Assembly: GCA_964501275.1 (NCBI GenBank)
Contig: CAZCSP010000015.1
Location: forward strand, 1 to 64,000
Origin: 55-13 sp964501275
GTDB lineage: Bacteria; Armatimonadota; Fimbriimonadia; Fimbriimonadales; Fimbriimonadaceae
Direction: 5' to 3'
DNA: 64,000 nucleotides
Part shown: in pieces, positions 1 through 8,240 of the stretch
Numbering within the stretch: the stretch's first letter is position 1
Layout of the letters: each line of letters opens with the position of its first letter
Notes under the pieces: model-generated
The model's input: only the letters and a program-made list of their open reading frames with translations
Database searches by the model: none
What the model was told of the DNA's origin: nothing
Made by a program: the position numbers and the translations under genes

Positions 1-65
1 ATAGACTAAACAAGAACAACGCTGCTTAGTGTCTCAAAAAACGAGACCACTCCACTGGCTTGACT

Positions 66-101
66 ACCGGACAATCCGACCATACGACTATCCGACTCAA
101 T
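66..101. repeat. short degenerate tandem repeat (about 8-bp period)
   Basis: Units of the type CCGACNAT follow one another upstream of rpsB (CCGGACAAT, CCGACCAT, ACGACTAT, CCGACTCA). This is one of many STRR-like arrays in the window. It lies in the rpsB leader, 150 bp before the start codon. I see no convincing promoter in bases 1-251, although a TATACT hexamer lies at 145-150. Confidence 0.55.
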
Positions 102-251
102 TCCCGCCTTCCCTTATTCCCTACCGTCCTCTGCTCTTCCGAGGTATACTCTCCACCGAAATACGCACGAGTTCGGTACGCGCGGCCAGGTCCCTTCGGG
201 GTAGTCAGCGCGAAAATCCAACCGGCTCGGAGGCAAACCTGGAGGCAAAAT

Positions 252-1049
252 ATGGTTCAGCTCAGCATGAAAGAGCTGTTGGAAGCCGGTGTCCATTTCG
301 GACACCAAACGAGACGCTGGAATCCGAAGATGAAGCGCTACATCTATGGCGCGCGGAACGGCATCTATATCATCGATCTTCACCAGACGATCAAGCTGTT
401 TGAGGACGCCCTCAACTACATCCACAAGATCGTGGAGGACGGCGGGACGATCCTGTTCGTCGGCACCAAGAAGCAGGCCCAAGCCGCGATCAAGGAAGCC
501 GCCCAGAAGTCGGGCCAGTACTGGATCTCCGAGCGATGGCTCGGCGGAACTCTCACCAATTGGAAGACGATCTCCCTGCGCATCAACCGACTGAAGGAGC
601 TCGACCGCATGGAGGCCGACGGCTACTTCGACCGGCTCACCAAGAAGGAAGCCCTGAAGCGGCGCGAGGAGCGAGACCAGCTCAACCGCTATCTGGAAGG
701 CATTCGCAACATGACCCAGATTCCGGCGTGCATGTTTGTCGTCGACCTGAACAAGGAAGCGATTGCGGTTGCCGAGGCCAAGAAGCTGGGCATCCCCATC
801 GTCGCCATCGTGGACACCAACTGCGACCCCGACATCGTGGACGTGGTCATCCCCGGCAACGACGACGCAATCCGCGCGATCAAGCTAGTCACCACCAAGG
901 TCTGCGAGACGATTCTCGAAGCTCGCCCGATCGATGAGGCGCTCACCGAAGGCATCGTAGGAGAGGGCACCGAGACCGAGGAAGAGGACGTTCAGAGCCA
1001 GTACATCGACGCCGAGTTGCTTCGAGCGTTCGGTGCAGACGACGAATAA
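252..1049 (+). CDS. rpsB: 30S ribosomal protein S2
   Basis: Component of the small ribosomal subunit, needed for binding S1 and for initiation. The 265-residue protein starts MVQLSMKELLEAGVHFGHQ and shows the S2 signatures RRWNPKMKRYIYG, LFVGTKKQA, RWLGGTLTNW and the PGNDDAIRAI block near the C-terminus. The ATG at 252 is chosen because a Shine-Dalgarno-like GGAGG lies just upstream (ACCTGGAGGCAAAAT) and because S2 proteins begin at this point; the frame is open further upstream, but that part is not S2-like. The acidic tail after residue 235 is a common lineage-specific extension. tsf follows 76 bp downstream, the standard bacterial rpsB-tsf order. Confidence 0.98.
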   Translation: MVQLSMKELLEAGVHFGHQTRRWNPKMKRYIYGARNGIYIIDLHQTIKLFEDALNYIHKIVEDGGTILFVGTKKQAQAAIKEAAQKSGQYWISERWLGGTLTNWKTISLRINRLKELDRMEADGYFDRLTKKEALKRREERDQLNRYLEGIRNMTQIPACMFVVDLNKEAIAVAEAKKLGIPIVAIVDTNCDPDIVDVVIPGNDDAIRAIKLVTTKVCETILEARPIDEALTEGIVGEGTETEEEDVQSQYIDAELLRAFGADDE

Positions 1050-1051
1050 TC

Positions 1052-1085
1052 CCTATAGGACTTATAAGTCCTATAGGTCCTATTA
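1052..1085. repeat. 26-bp perfect palindrome made of 9-bp units
   Basis: Bases 1052-1077 form a perfect palindrome centred at 1064/1065 and built of 9-mers (CCTATAGGA, CTTATAAGT, CCTATAGGT, CCTATTAAA). It begins two bases after the rpsB stop codon and lies in the rpsB-tsf spacer. In RNA it would fold into a strong hairpin, so it may attenuate or protect the upstream message. It is also a member of the 9-bp STRR class seen at 3591-3675 and 8143-8195. Confidence 0.7.
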
Positions 1086-1125
1086 AATAAACACACACGA
1101 TTTACAAGGAAAAGCAAGAAGAGAA

Positions 1126-1947
1126 ATGGCTGGATATACCGCAGCAGATGTGAAGAGGCTCCGCGACGAGACGGATGCCCCGATGATGGAGTGCAAAAGC
1201 GCCTTGGAAGAAGCAGGCGGAGACTACGAAAGAGCGAAGGAGATCCTTCGCGAGAAGGGCAAGGCCGCCGCCGGCAAGAAGGCTGGCCGCGCCACCACCG
1301 CCGGCGTCGTCGCATTCAGCGCGACCCCCGACCAGAAGACGGTCGGCGGCGTGGTGGTGGAGTCTGAGACCGACTTCGTCTCCAAGAACCCCGAGTTCGT
1401 GACGATGGCCCAGGAAGTCGCGGACTACGTCCGCGACCACGGCGCTCCGGCAGGCAACCCCATGGACGACCCCAAGATGAAGGAGTTCGCCGAGAACATC
1501 GTCGCGAAGTTCCGCGAGAACGTCCAGATCACCAAGGCGGTCCGACTCACCTCAGACAACACGATCCAAACCTACGTCCACCACGACAAGACCAAGGGTT
1601 CTGCGGTTCTGTCTGAGGGCGAGAATGCCGGAAGCGAGGCGATTCGCAAGGTCGCCGTGCAGACCGTCTCCAATCCGCCTGAGGTACTGAGCAAGGACGA
1701 CCTCTCCCAGGAGAAGCTGGACGCCGAAATCGAAATCGAGACCAAGCGCGCTATTGACGAAGGCAAGGACGAGAAGATCGCCAAGAACATCGCCCAAGGC
1801 CGCGTCAACAAGGAGTACATCAAGCGAGTCGTCCTCTTGGAGCAGCCGTTCTACATCGACGCCAGCAAGTCGGTTGCCCAATACCTGGCCGAAGAAGCCA
1901 AGGGTGCCAAGATCAGCGGCTTCGTCTACCTTGGCGTAGGGGCATAA
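1126..1947 (+). CDS. tsf: elongation factor Ts
   Basis: Guanine-nucleotide exchange factor for EF-Tu in the cytoplasm. The 273-residue product has the N-terminal UBA-like helix bundle (AADVKRLRDETDAPMMECKSAL), the GVV and VVVESETDFVSKN core motifs that contact EF-Tu, and a C-terminal coiled part ending in a second core-like segment (FYIDASKSVAQYL). Length and domain order are normal for the family. The start is preceded by AAGAAGAGAAATGG, a weak purine-rich site; translation may be coupled to rpsB mRNA. pyrH, which usually follows tsf, is not next here: it lies about 35 kb away on the other strand. Confidence 0.98.
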   Translation: MAGYTAADVKRLRDETDAPMMECKSALEEAGGDYERAKEILREKGKAAAGKKAGRATTAGVVAFSATPDQKTVGGVVVESETDFVSKNPEFVTMAQEVADYVRDHGAPAGNPMDDPKMKEFAENIVAKFRENVQITKAVRLTSDNTIQTYVHHDKTKGSAVLSEGENAGSEAIRKVAVQTVSNPPEVLSKDDLSQEKLDAEIEIETKRAIDEGKDEKIAKNIAQGRVNKEYIKRVVLLEQPFYIDASKSVAQYLAEEAKGAKISGFVYLGVGA

Positions 1948-1954
1948 GGAAACC

Positions 1955-2086
1955 CTCCCCATTTTTCGCGGCCAAAGGCCTCGTCTAACGCGACAAAATG
2001 GGGAGTCTCCGAGCCCCCTCCTCGTTTTGCGCGGTCTGAGCCTCGTCAACTCAACCAGATTCTATCGCGACAAAATGAGGGGGGGG
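1955..2086. terminator. two tandem long hairpins between convergent genes
   Basis: Hairpin 1 (1955-2005) pairs CTCCCCATTTT with AAAATGGGGAG and adds a CGCG/CGCG pair. Hairpin 2 (2014-2086) pairs CCTCGTTTTG..CGCG with CGCGACAAAATGAGG. Both sit between tsf (+) and scpB (-), so they can end transcription from either side. They share the pattern purine/pyrimidine clamp + TTTTNGCG...CGCNAAAA with each other and loosely with 57524-57609, so they may be copies of one palindromic repeat rather than simple terminators. Confidence 0.7.
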
Positions 2087-2098
2087 TGGAGGCCGAAC

Positions 2099-2629
2099 TT
2101 ACTCATCAAATAGAGAAGTCGCCATCTCTTCCCGATTCGGATCAATCGGCGGCAAATCCTTCAGATCGTTCAGTTTGAACTGGTGCAGGAACTCCTGGGT
2201 GGTGCCATACAGCACGGGCCGCCCCGGAACTGGCTTCCGCCCCACATCCTGGATCAGCCTCCGCTCCACCAGTGCCCGCACGCTGTAGTCGCTCTGCACC
2301 CCACGCACCTGCTCGATCTCCGCCATCGTCATCGGCTGGTTATAGGCCACGATTGCCAGCACCTCCATGAGCGACTTGGACAGGCGCTGTCGCTGAGGTT
2401 TCAAAAACGCCGCAATCAGGGTCGCATACTCGGGCTTGGTGGCAAGCTGATACCCGCCCGCCAGCTTCACCAGCCGCAGGCTCCCCCGCTCCTCCAGATG
2501 CCGCTCCAAAACCTCCAACCCTTGCTCCACCTGCCCTTCAGTCATCTGGAGCGCAGACGCCAGCGCCTTCAAAGACGCCGGTTCGTCGGCGACAAAAAGC
2601 AAAGCTTCGATCTGGTCGGGCAATGACAT
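2099..2629 (-). CDS. scpB: segregation and condensation protein B
   Basis: Kite subunit of the SMC-ScpAB condensin that compacts and separates chromosomes. The 176-residue protein has the two winged-helix domains of ScpB: the first starts LPDQIEALLFVADEPAS, the second contains SKSLMEVLAIVAYNQPMTMAEIEQVRGV and the GRPVLYGTTQEFLHQF motif typical of the C-terminal wing. It follows scpA on the same strand with a 26-bp gap filled by repeat sequence, so the two are probably one transcript. No Shine-Dalgarno sequence is visible before the ATG; the upstream bases are repeat. Confidence 0.96.
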   Translation of the reverse strand: MSLPDQIEALLFVADEPASLKALASALQMTEGQVEQGLEVLERHLEERGSLRLVKLAGGYQLATKPEYATLIAAFLKPQRQRLSKSLMEVLAIVAYNQPMTMAEIEQVRGVQSDYSVRALVERRLIQDVGRKPVPGRPVLYGTTQEFLHQFKLNDLKDLPPIDPNREEMATSLFDE

Positions 2630-2640
2630 GGGGTGACGGT

Positions 2641-3459
<819 letters not shown>

Positions 3460-3537
3460 GGCTGTTAATTAGGGACGGGGGAAACGCAGGTTGCGATTCA
3501 GGAGAAGTTTACTCGGGGGACGGGGGGATGGGCGAGA

Positions 3538-3750
3538 ACGGCATTACGGCATTGGGCGTTGCCGGTCCCCTTCAAGCTTACTCCTTTCTATCTGCCCTAT
3601 CTGCCCTATCTGCCCTATCTGCCCTATCTGTCTTATCCATCAGATTCGTCAGATCGGTCAGATAAGTCCGACAGGTCGGATCCCCCAAAAAACCCAAAGC
3701 CCAAAGCCTAACGCCCCCAACCCCCAATGCCGAAACACCGCAATGCCGTC
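3538..3750. repeat. compound STRR element: inverted arms around a 9-bp array
   Basis: The left arm (3538-3565) reads ACGGCATTACGGCATTGGGC and the right arm (3683-3750) carries the inverted text (CCCAAAGCCCAAAGCC ... CAATGCCG). The centre is a 9-bp array: CTGCCCTAT repeated several times, then GTCAGATCG, GTCAGATAA, GTCCGACAG. No ORF of note lies inside. It ends directly at the -10 box of the next gene. Confidence 0.75.
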
Positions 3751-3756
3751 TATAAT
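3751..3756 (+). promoter_or_regulatory. -10 box of a leaderless promoter
   Basis: A perfect TATAAT ends 8 nt before the ATG at 3765 and no Shine-Dalgarno sequence lies between, so transcription would start at or next to the start codon. The bases further upstream are repeat, and no -35 match is visible. Confidence 0.6.
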
Positions 3757-3764
3757 CAATCTCT

Positions 3765-5660
3765 ATGTCGAAGGACGTCCGTCGCATCGTTGCCACCGAC
3801 TGTGGCTCTACCACCACCAAGGCCATCCTGATCGAGCGGAATGCCAAGGGCGAGTACCGCTTGGTTGCCCGTGGAGAGGCCCCTACCACCGTCGAGAAGC
3901 CGTTTGAAGACGTCACGATGGGCGTCATCAACTCCATCACCGAGTTGGAGGAGATCACCGAAGAGGTCGTCCCCGAGGGTTTCGATAAGGGCAGACGCTC
4001 CCTGCTGAAAGACGGCAAGGTCAACCGGCTCCAGAAGGAAGGAAAGGAAACCGCCCAACGCACCAGCGACTTGGACGCCGCCGATCTCTACGTCTCCACC
4101 TCCTCCGCAGGCGGCGGCCTCCAGATGATGGTCGCAGGCGTGGTGAAATCGATGTCCGCCGAATCCGCCGAACGCGCGGCCCTTGGCGCCGGCGCGATCC
4201 TCATGGACACCTTGGCCGTGGACGACGGACGCAAGGACTACCAAAAGGTCGAGCGGCTTCGCCAACTTCGCCCGGACATCATCCTCATGTCCGGCGGCAC
4301 CGACGGCGGCACCAAGAACCACCTGATCGAGATGGCCGAGGTCGTGCGCCGTGCCGACCCCAAGCCCCGGTTCGGCGATATGAAGCTCCCGATCATCTAC
4401 GCGGGCAACGTGGAAGCCCGCCCCGAAGTCAAGTCGGTTCTCGGCGAAGGCATCGCGATGCAGATCGTCGACAATCTGCGCCCCACCCTCGACAAAGAGA
4501 ACCTCGGCCCGGCCCGCGAAGAGATTCACGAGATGTTCCTGGAGCATGTCATGCAGCAGGCCCCCGGCTACAGCAAGCTCCTGGAGTGGACCAGCGAAGA
4601 GGTCATGGCGACCCCGAACGCGGTCGGCAAACTGCTGAAGGAGTACGCCGAGAATGAGGGCATCAACATCCTGGGCGTGGACATCGGCGGCGCGACCACC
4701 GACGTCTTCTCCGTCTTCAAGAACATCCAGGACGAGCGCGTCTACAACCGCACCGTTTCCGCCAATCTGGGGATGAGCTACTCCATCTGCAACGTCTTGA
4801 AGGAGACCGGGATTGAGAATATCGCCCGTTGGCTTCCCTTTGAGATCGACCCCGCCGAGGTGCGCAACCGCCTCCGCAACAAGATGATCCGCCCGACCAC
4901 GATCCCTCACACCTACGAGGATCTGCTGATCGAGCAGGCGGTCTCCCGAGAAGCGCTCCGGCTGGCATTCCTGCACCACAAGAGCCTCGCCCGGAACCTG
5001 GTCGGCGTCCAGCAGGGCGGCTTGGACCGATTGATGAGCGAAGTGGACTCCGGCCAGACCCTGGTCCAGATGATGGCCCTGGATATGGTCATCGGCTCCG
5101 GCGGCGTCCTCAGCCACGCTCCCAAACGCGCCCAATCGGCCCTGATGATGATGGATGCCTACCAGCCCGAAGGCATCACGATGCTCACGGTGGACTCCAT
5201 CTTCATGATGCCCCACCTCGGCGTCCTCAGCGAGCACGTTTACGACGCCGCGCGAGAGGTCTTTGAACGGGACTGCATCGTCCGCATCGGCACCTGCATC
5301 GCCCCGGTCGGCGTCGGCAAAGACGGCGAGCCCTGCGTCACCGTCAAGGGCAACGGCCTGGACGTCAGCGTTCCGTTCGGCGAGATCAAGGTCGTCCCGA
5401 TCGACATCGACAAAACCCCCGAACTCACTGTCGAGCCCGCGAAGGGCTTCGACGTAGGAGAAGGCAAGGGCAAGCCGGTGACGGTCCGAAGGTTCGACAC
5501 CAGCAAAGGCAACCGCAACCAGTACACCAACCTCATCGACGGCCAAGTAGGCCTCATCATCGACACCCGAGGCCGCCCGTTCAACATCGAGCTAAACACG
5601 CCGGGCAGGATCGAGAAGTTGAGGAAGTATCTGCAGGCGATGGGCCTCCCGTTGCCGTAA
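3765..5660 (+). CDS. MutL/GlmL-family ASKHA ATPase
   Basis: The 631-residue protein belongs to the GlmL/MutL family (Pfam MutL), the putative ATPase/reactivase partner of coenzyme-B12 glutamate mutase and related carbon-skeleton mutases. The phosphate-1 motif IVATDCGSTTTKAILIE is at residues 8-24. A second nucleotide-binding signature, GVDIGGATTDVFSV, is near residue 306. DIILMSGGTDGG and VIGSGGVLSHAP are further glycine-rich sugar-kinase/actin-fold loops. The usual neighbours glmS/glmE or other mutase subunits are absent, so the client is unknown; in several lineages such orphan GlmL-like proteins occur without glutamate fermentation. Family assignment is firm, substrate is inference. Confidence 0.88.
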   Translation: MSKDVRRIVATDCGSTTTKAILIERNAKGEYRLVARGEAPTTVEKPFEDVTMGVINSITELEEITEEVVPEGFDKGRRSLLKDGKVNRLQKEGKETAQRTSDLDAADLYVSTSSAGGGLQMMVAGVVKSMSAESAERAALGAGAILMDTLAVDDGRKDYQKVERLRQLRPDIILMSGGTDGGTKNHLIEMAEVVRRADPKPRFGDMKLPIIYAGNVEARPEVKSVLGEGIAMQIVDNLRPTLDKENLGPAREEIHEMFLEHVMQQAPGYSKLLEWTSEEVMATPNAVGKLLKEYAENEGINILGVDIGGATTDVFSVFKNIQDERVYNRTVSANLGMSYSICNVLKETGIENIARWLPFEIDPAEVRNRLRNKMIRPTTIPHTYEDLLIEQAVSREALRLAFLHHKSLARNLVGVQQGGLDRLMSEVDSGQTLVQMMALDMVIGSGGVLSHAPKRAQSALMMMDAYQPEGITMLTVDSIFMMPHLGVLSEHVYDAAREVFERDCIVRIGTCIAPVGVGKDGEPCVTVKGNGLDVSVPFGEIKVVPIDIDKTPELTVEPAKGFDVGEGKGKPVTVRRFDTSKGNRNQYTNLIDGQVGLIIDTRGRPFNIELNTPGRIEKLRKYLQAMGLPLP

Positions 5661-5670
5661 CCCTCAAAGT

Positions 5671-5850
5671 GGCCTGGACCCCCAGGTCCGGGTCTCCGTG
5701 CCCCGGACTTTCTTGTCCGGGGACCGCAGGCTTGGATGGAAGGCACCGGAGCTTACAAGCCTGCTGACCCGGCAAGATGCCGGTGCTCCCAGGGGAAAAC
5801 CTCCCAGAAGCCTAAAACCAAAAGCCAAAAACCTAATACCTTCCCCAAAT
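5671..5850. repeat. intergenic palindromes plus AC-rich heptad array
   Basis: The 215-bp gap after the GlmL-like gene holds GGACC/GGTCC around CCCA (5677-5690), a perfect CCCCGGAC-TTTCTT-GTCCGGGG hairpin (5701-5722), and a longer imperfect pair GCACCGG ... CCGGTGC (5742-5787). It ends with the heptad-like CCTAAAACCAAAAGCC array (5811-5850). The first hairpin can serve as terminator. Confidence 0.65.
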
Positions 5851-5875
5851 CCCTCCGTATAATAGGAGTAGGCCA

Positions 5876-6076
5876 ATGGACAGCAAGAAGCTCACGCCGG
5901 AAGAGGCGAGGTATTGGTATGGCGAGCAGGACGAGTTCGGAAACGACCTCGAATGGCTCCGCTACAACCTGACCCTGACCCCCACCCAGCGATATGAAAA
6001 ACACCAAAGGGCGCTGGAATCCGTCCTGATCTTACGTGAAGCCGGAAAGCAAGCCCGATATCGTCGAACTCGCTAG
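5876..6076 (+). CDS. small partner protein of a nucleotidyltransferase module
   Basis: A 66-residue basic/helical protein (MDSKKLTPEEARYWYGEQDEF...) with a central NLTLTPTQRYEKHQRALESVLILREAG stretch predicted to be helical. A TATAAT at 5858-5863 and an AGGAG directly after it give it a promoter and ribosome site. It overlaps the next gene by 41 bp in another frame, which implies translational coupling. I cannot name a function. Its size and position fit an antitoxin or regulator paired with the nucleotidyltransferase-fold protein downstream; this is inference. Confidence 0.6.
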   Translation: MDSKKLTPEEARYWYGEQDEFGNDLEWLRYNLTLTPTQRYEKHQRALESVLILREAGKQARYRRTR

Positions 6077-6545
6077 GGTATTGAACCAGCACAATGTGCG
6101 CTGGGTTCTTGTCGGCGGAATGGCTCTCATTCTGCATGGCGGCCACCATGTCACCACCGACTGTGACTTGGCCTTTGAGAAAGTGCAAGGCAACCTTGAG
6201 TCCATCAAAACCGCTCTGGAACGTCTGGGGGCACGGCCTCAAAGAGCTCCCGAGCAAGGAGAGTTTCCTCTGGACTTCTCCATCCTGATGGCTCCCTTCA
6301 TGCACCTCAAATCAGAGGTTGGAGATATCGATCTGATCAATCGACTCCCCGGTATCGACTCCTTCAACGGGTTGTACGAACGTGCCGTCGAAGTCGAGAT
6401 CATAGGCGAACGGGTCAGAGTTGCCTCCATTGAGGATTTGATCGCTATGAAGTCAACCTCGGAGAGGCCCAAAGACCGCGAGCATATCGAGGAGCTAAAG
6501 TCCTTGCTCTCGCTTAGCGAAGAGAACCCTAAAGACGCTCCCTAA
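6036..6545 (+). CDS. nucleotidyltransferase-fold protein (AbiEii/DUF6036-like)
   Basis: The 169-residue protein shows the polymerase-beta-type nucleotidyltransferase pattern: WVLVGGMALILHGG (GG loop plus helix) followed by TTDCDLAFE (the first acidic metal-binding strand) and a later DIDLINRLPG strand. The C-terminal segment ASIEDLIAMKSTSERPKDREHIEEL is the helix typical of AbiEii-like and DUF6036 proteins. Start is the GTG at 6036 inside the preceding gene. Such proteins act as toxins or nucleotide-transferring enzymes in two-gene modules; whether this one is a toxin cannot be told from sequence. Its 3' end overlaps the convergent gene by 17 bp. Confidence 0.75.
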   Translation: MKPESKPDIVELARVLNQHNVRWVLVGGMALILHGGHHVTTDCDLAFEKVQGNLESIKTALERLGARPQRAPEQGEFPLDFSILMAPFMHLKSEVGDIDLINRLPGIDSFNGLYERAVEVEIIGERVRVASIEDLIAMKSTSERPKDREHIEELKSLLSLSEENPKDAP

Positions 6546-7413
6546 GGTGGAGGTGGTCGTCGTCGTCGTTCCGCCCAAGTTCCTCCCGGGCCAGACGCTC
6601 CAGCCGTACCTCTTCCAGGGCCGACTCCATCGCCGATGAGTATCCCAGCCGATCGGAGATCGTGGCCGGGCGGGACTGCATAGCCTCCAGTCCATCCGCC
6701 AGCTCCTTCAGCGCCCGTATCTTCTCCTCGCAGTCTCGCGAGGCGGCGGAAATCGTCTCTGGGAAACGGTGCATGGTGGCGGCGTGGTGCAGAATCGCAA
6801 AGATCGCCTCATCTGCCCCCGACTTGGCCGACTGTGAAATCTTTGCAAAGACCGAATCCCCCCGAGTTCCTTCGAGAATCCCGAAGACGCGGTTATAGTG
6901 GAAGCAGGCCGTTTCCAACAGGTCGTGCAAAGGCTTCGGCAGGATGTCTTTCGGCGTTTTGGGAATCATGCCCCAATGCTTGCCGAGTTGGTGGAAAATC
7001 GTCTCTCCCAGCGAAAGCGGGCTGGCCGGTTGGGTGGGCTGAACTCCCTTCCAAAGAGGGCCGTATCCATGACTGGAGTTCCACCCGGTGTGGGTTTGCT
7101 TCATCAGGTCGATAATGAAATGCTTGGCTTCCGGGCTGAGCTTGGGTTCGTTGGGAGCCTGTTGAAGCTTGCGACGGAGAGCAAGCCCGATCCCTAGGTT
7201 GATACCGCCGCCGACTAAAGGGCCGATTGCGCCGACAATCACTCCCACGACCCCCGTAACAGCCCCCGCAACAACCATCCCGACGCTCAAAGCCACCAGC
7301 GCCGCCCCAATCCCAATATGCCACCCAAACGCCGACCGCCCATAGTTCCCCATGACGATCTGGCTGGCGCGGTTTTGCAGGAAGCGCTGAATCGAAGACT
7401 GCCCGTTGCTCAC
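6529..7413 (-). CDS. hypothetical membrane protein with glycine-rich TM hairpin
   Basis: 294 residues, no family recognised. Residues about 30-75 form two hydrophobic, glycine/alanine/valine-rich segments (GIGAALVALSVGMVVAGAV and VVGVIVGAIGPLVGGGI), likely a transmembrane hairpin; the remaining 215 residues are polar and helical with many histidines and end in DDDDHLHLRERL. The GTG start is supported by a TACACT -10-like box exactly 6 nt upstream and the lack of a ribosome site (leaderless arrangement). It converges on and overlaps the nucleotidyltransferase gene by 17 bp. Confidence 0.6.
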   Translation of the reverse strand: MSNGQSSIQRFLQNRASQIVMGNYGRSAFGWHIGIGAALVALSVGMVVAGAVTGVVGVIVGAIGPLVGGGINLGIGLALRRKLQQAPNEPKLSPEAKHFIIDLMKQTHTGWNSSHGYGPLWKGVQPTQPASPLSLGETIFHQLGKHWGMIPKTPKDILPKPLHDLLETACFHYNRVFGILEGTRGDSVFAKISQSAKSGADEAIFAILHHAATMHRFPETISAASRDCEEKIRALKELADGLEAMQSRPATISDRLGYSSAMESALEEVRLERLAREELGRNDDDDHLHLRERL

Positions 7414-7419
7414 GCCGAT

Positions 7420-7425
7420 AGTGTA
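7420..7425 (-). promoter_or_regulatory. -10 box of a leaderless promoter
   Basis: On the minus strand the hexamer is TACACT, with a 6-nt gap to the GTG start codon at 7413. Same geometry as a dozen other genes in the window. Confidence 0.5.
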
Positions 7426-7430
7426 GGGGC

Positions 7431-7600
7431 AAACCCAATCAAAGCCAACCCAAAAAGGCCCATGGACCCAGAGCCCAATGTCAACCCACGAGATTGGACA
7501 AGCGCAGAGGGATGCAGCAACCCATCCCCAATGCCGCTATGCCGAGTTGCCGAAACGCCGATTCCAAACTCCGCCTTCCAAACTCCAAACTACCAATACG
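7431..7600. repeat. STRR arrays between divergent/tail-to-head genes
   Basis: Bases 7431-7495 hold CCCAA-type heptads (GCCAACCCAAAAAGGCCCATGG region). Bases 7529-7562 hold ATGCCGCTATGCCGAGTTGCCG octads, and 7562-7596 hold clean heptads TCCAAAC TCCGCCT TCCAAAC TCCAAAC TACCAAT. The last array abuts the stop codon of the next reverse-strand gene. Confidence 0.65.
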
Positions 7601-8048
7601 GCGGAAAACTGATACCGTCTTTGTTCTCGTTGTCGGAATAGACCAAGCGGTAGTTCTTGCACTCCCAATTACCCTTCTCGTCCTTCTTCATGTTGAAGGC
7701 CGCAAGGGGCCGGTCGGTGCCGCCCCAGGTTTGCTTCTCCTTCCCAACGGCAATCACCTTGGCCTCGCTACCCGTGTACCAAATGACCCGATAGAACTGC
7801 ATTGGACCATGGATTTCGACGCCATCGTAGGCTTCCTTGATCGGTTTCTCCATCCCTTTCACCACAAACCGGGTCAGCACCTCGGCATACATGTACGGAG
7901 CGCTGAAGACGAAGATCATCCAAAAGATGAAAGCCCGCCAAGGCCGACTCTCCCCCTTGTCTTGAATGGGACGGAACATCGTCGAGACAAATGTGAAGAT
8001 GCCCGCGATGAAGAAACAGCCGATGGAATAGAACAATGCGCCAAACAT
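7590..8048 (-). CDS. hypothetical membrane protein, two TM segments
   Basis: 152 residues without a recognised family. Two N-terminal hydrophobic segments (ALFYSIGCFFIAGIFTFVSTMF, about 4-25, and AFIFWMIFVFSAPYMYAEVLTRFVV, about 39-63) are followed by a soluble 90-residue domain rich in lysine, tryptophan and tyrosine (FYRVIWYTGSEAKVIAVG, GNWECKNYRLVYS). A GAGGG ribosome site precedes the ATG. The stop codon lies at the edge of a heptad repeat array. Alone between repeat clusters, no operon context. Confidence 0.6.
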   Translation of the reverse strand: MFGALFYSIGCFFIAGIFTFVSTMFRPIQDKGESRPWRAFIFWMIFVFSAPYMYAEVLTRFVVKGMEKPIKEAYDGVEIHGPMQFYRVIWYTGSEAKVIAVGKEKQTWGGTDRPLAAFNMKKDEKGNWECKNYRLVYSDNENKDGISFPPYW

Positions 8049-8090
8049 TCTTTAACCCTCAAGAGGGCTTATTCCACGTTTGGAACAGGA

Positions 8091-8240
8091 TTGGGGGACG
8101 GTGTTGGACGTTAGGTGCTAGGTGTTGGGCTTTCGGTTATTGGTCGGATCGCTCAGACATGTCAGATCAGTCAGATCAGTCAGATAAGTCCGATCACCCA
8201 AAACCTAACGCCCAATGCCCAAAACCCAAAACCTAGCGCC
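8091..8240. repeat. inverted STRR pair with 9-bp GTCAGATCA core
   Basis: Left arm 8091-8142 (GTTAGGTGCTAGGTGTTGGGC type), core 8143-8195 with GTCAGATCA GTCAGATCA GTCAGATAA GTCCGATCA units, right arm 8196-8240 with the inverted text (CCCAAAACCTAACGCCC ...). The right arm contains the stop codon of the CDF transporter gene. Layout is the same as at 3538-3750 and 26671-26832. Confidence 0.75.

Noticed and set aside
3591..3640. CRISPR-like array of CTGCCCTAT repeats
   Set aside because: Unit is 9 bp with no spacers and no cas genes; it is a short tandem repeat.
3756..5546. Long antisense frame of 596 codons opposite the GlmL-like gene (and similar ones at 18929-20749 and 32116-32979)
   Set aside because: Composition is V/G/D/H-rich without domain motifs; such frames are expected opposite GC-rich genes with strong codon bias.
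8070..8090. parS-like TTCCACGTTTGGAA for ParB
   Set aside because: Arms differ from the conserved TGTTNCACGTGAAACA core; likely a chance palindrome.
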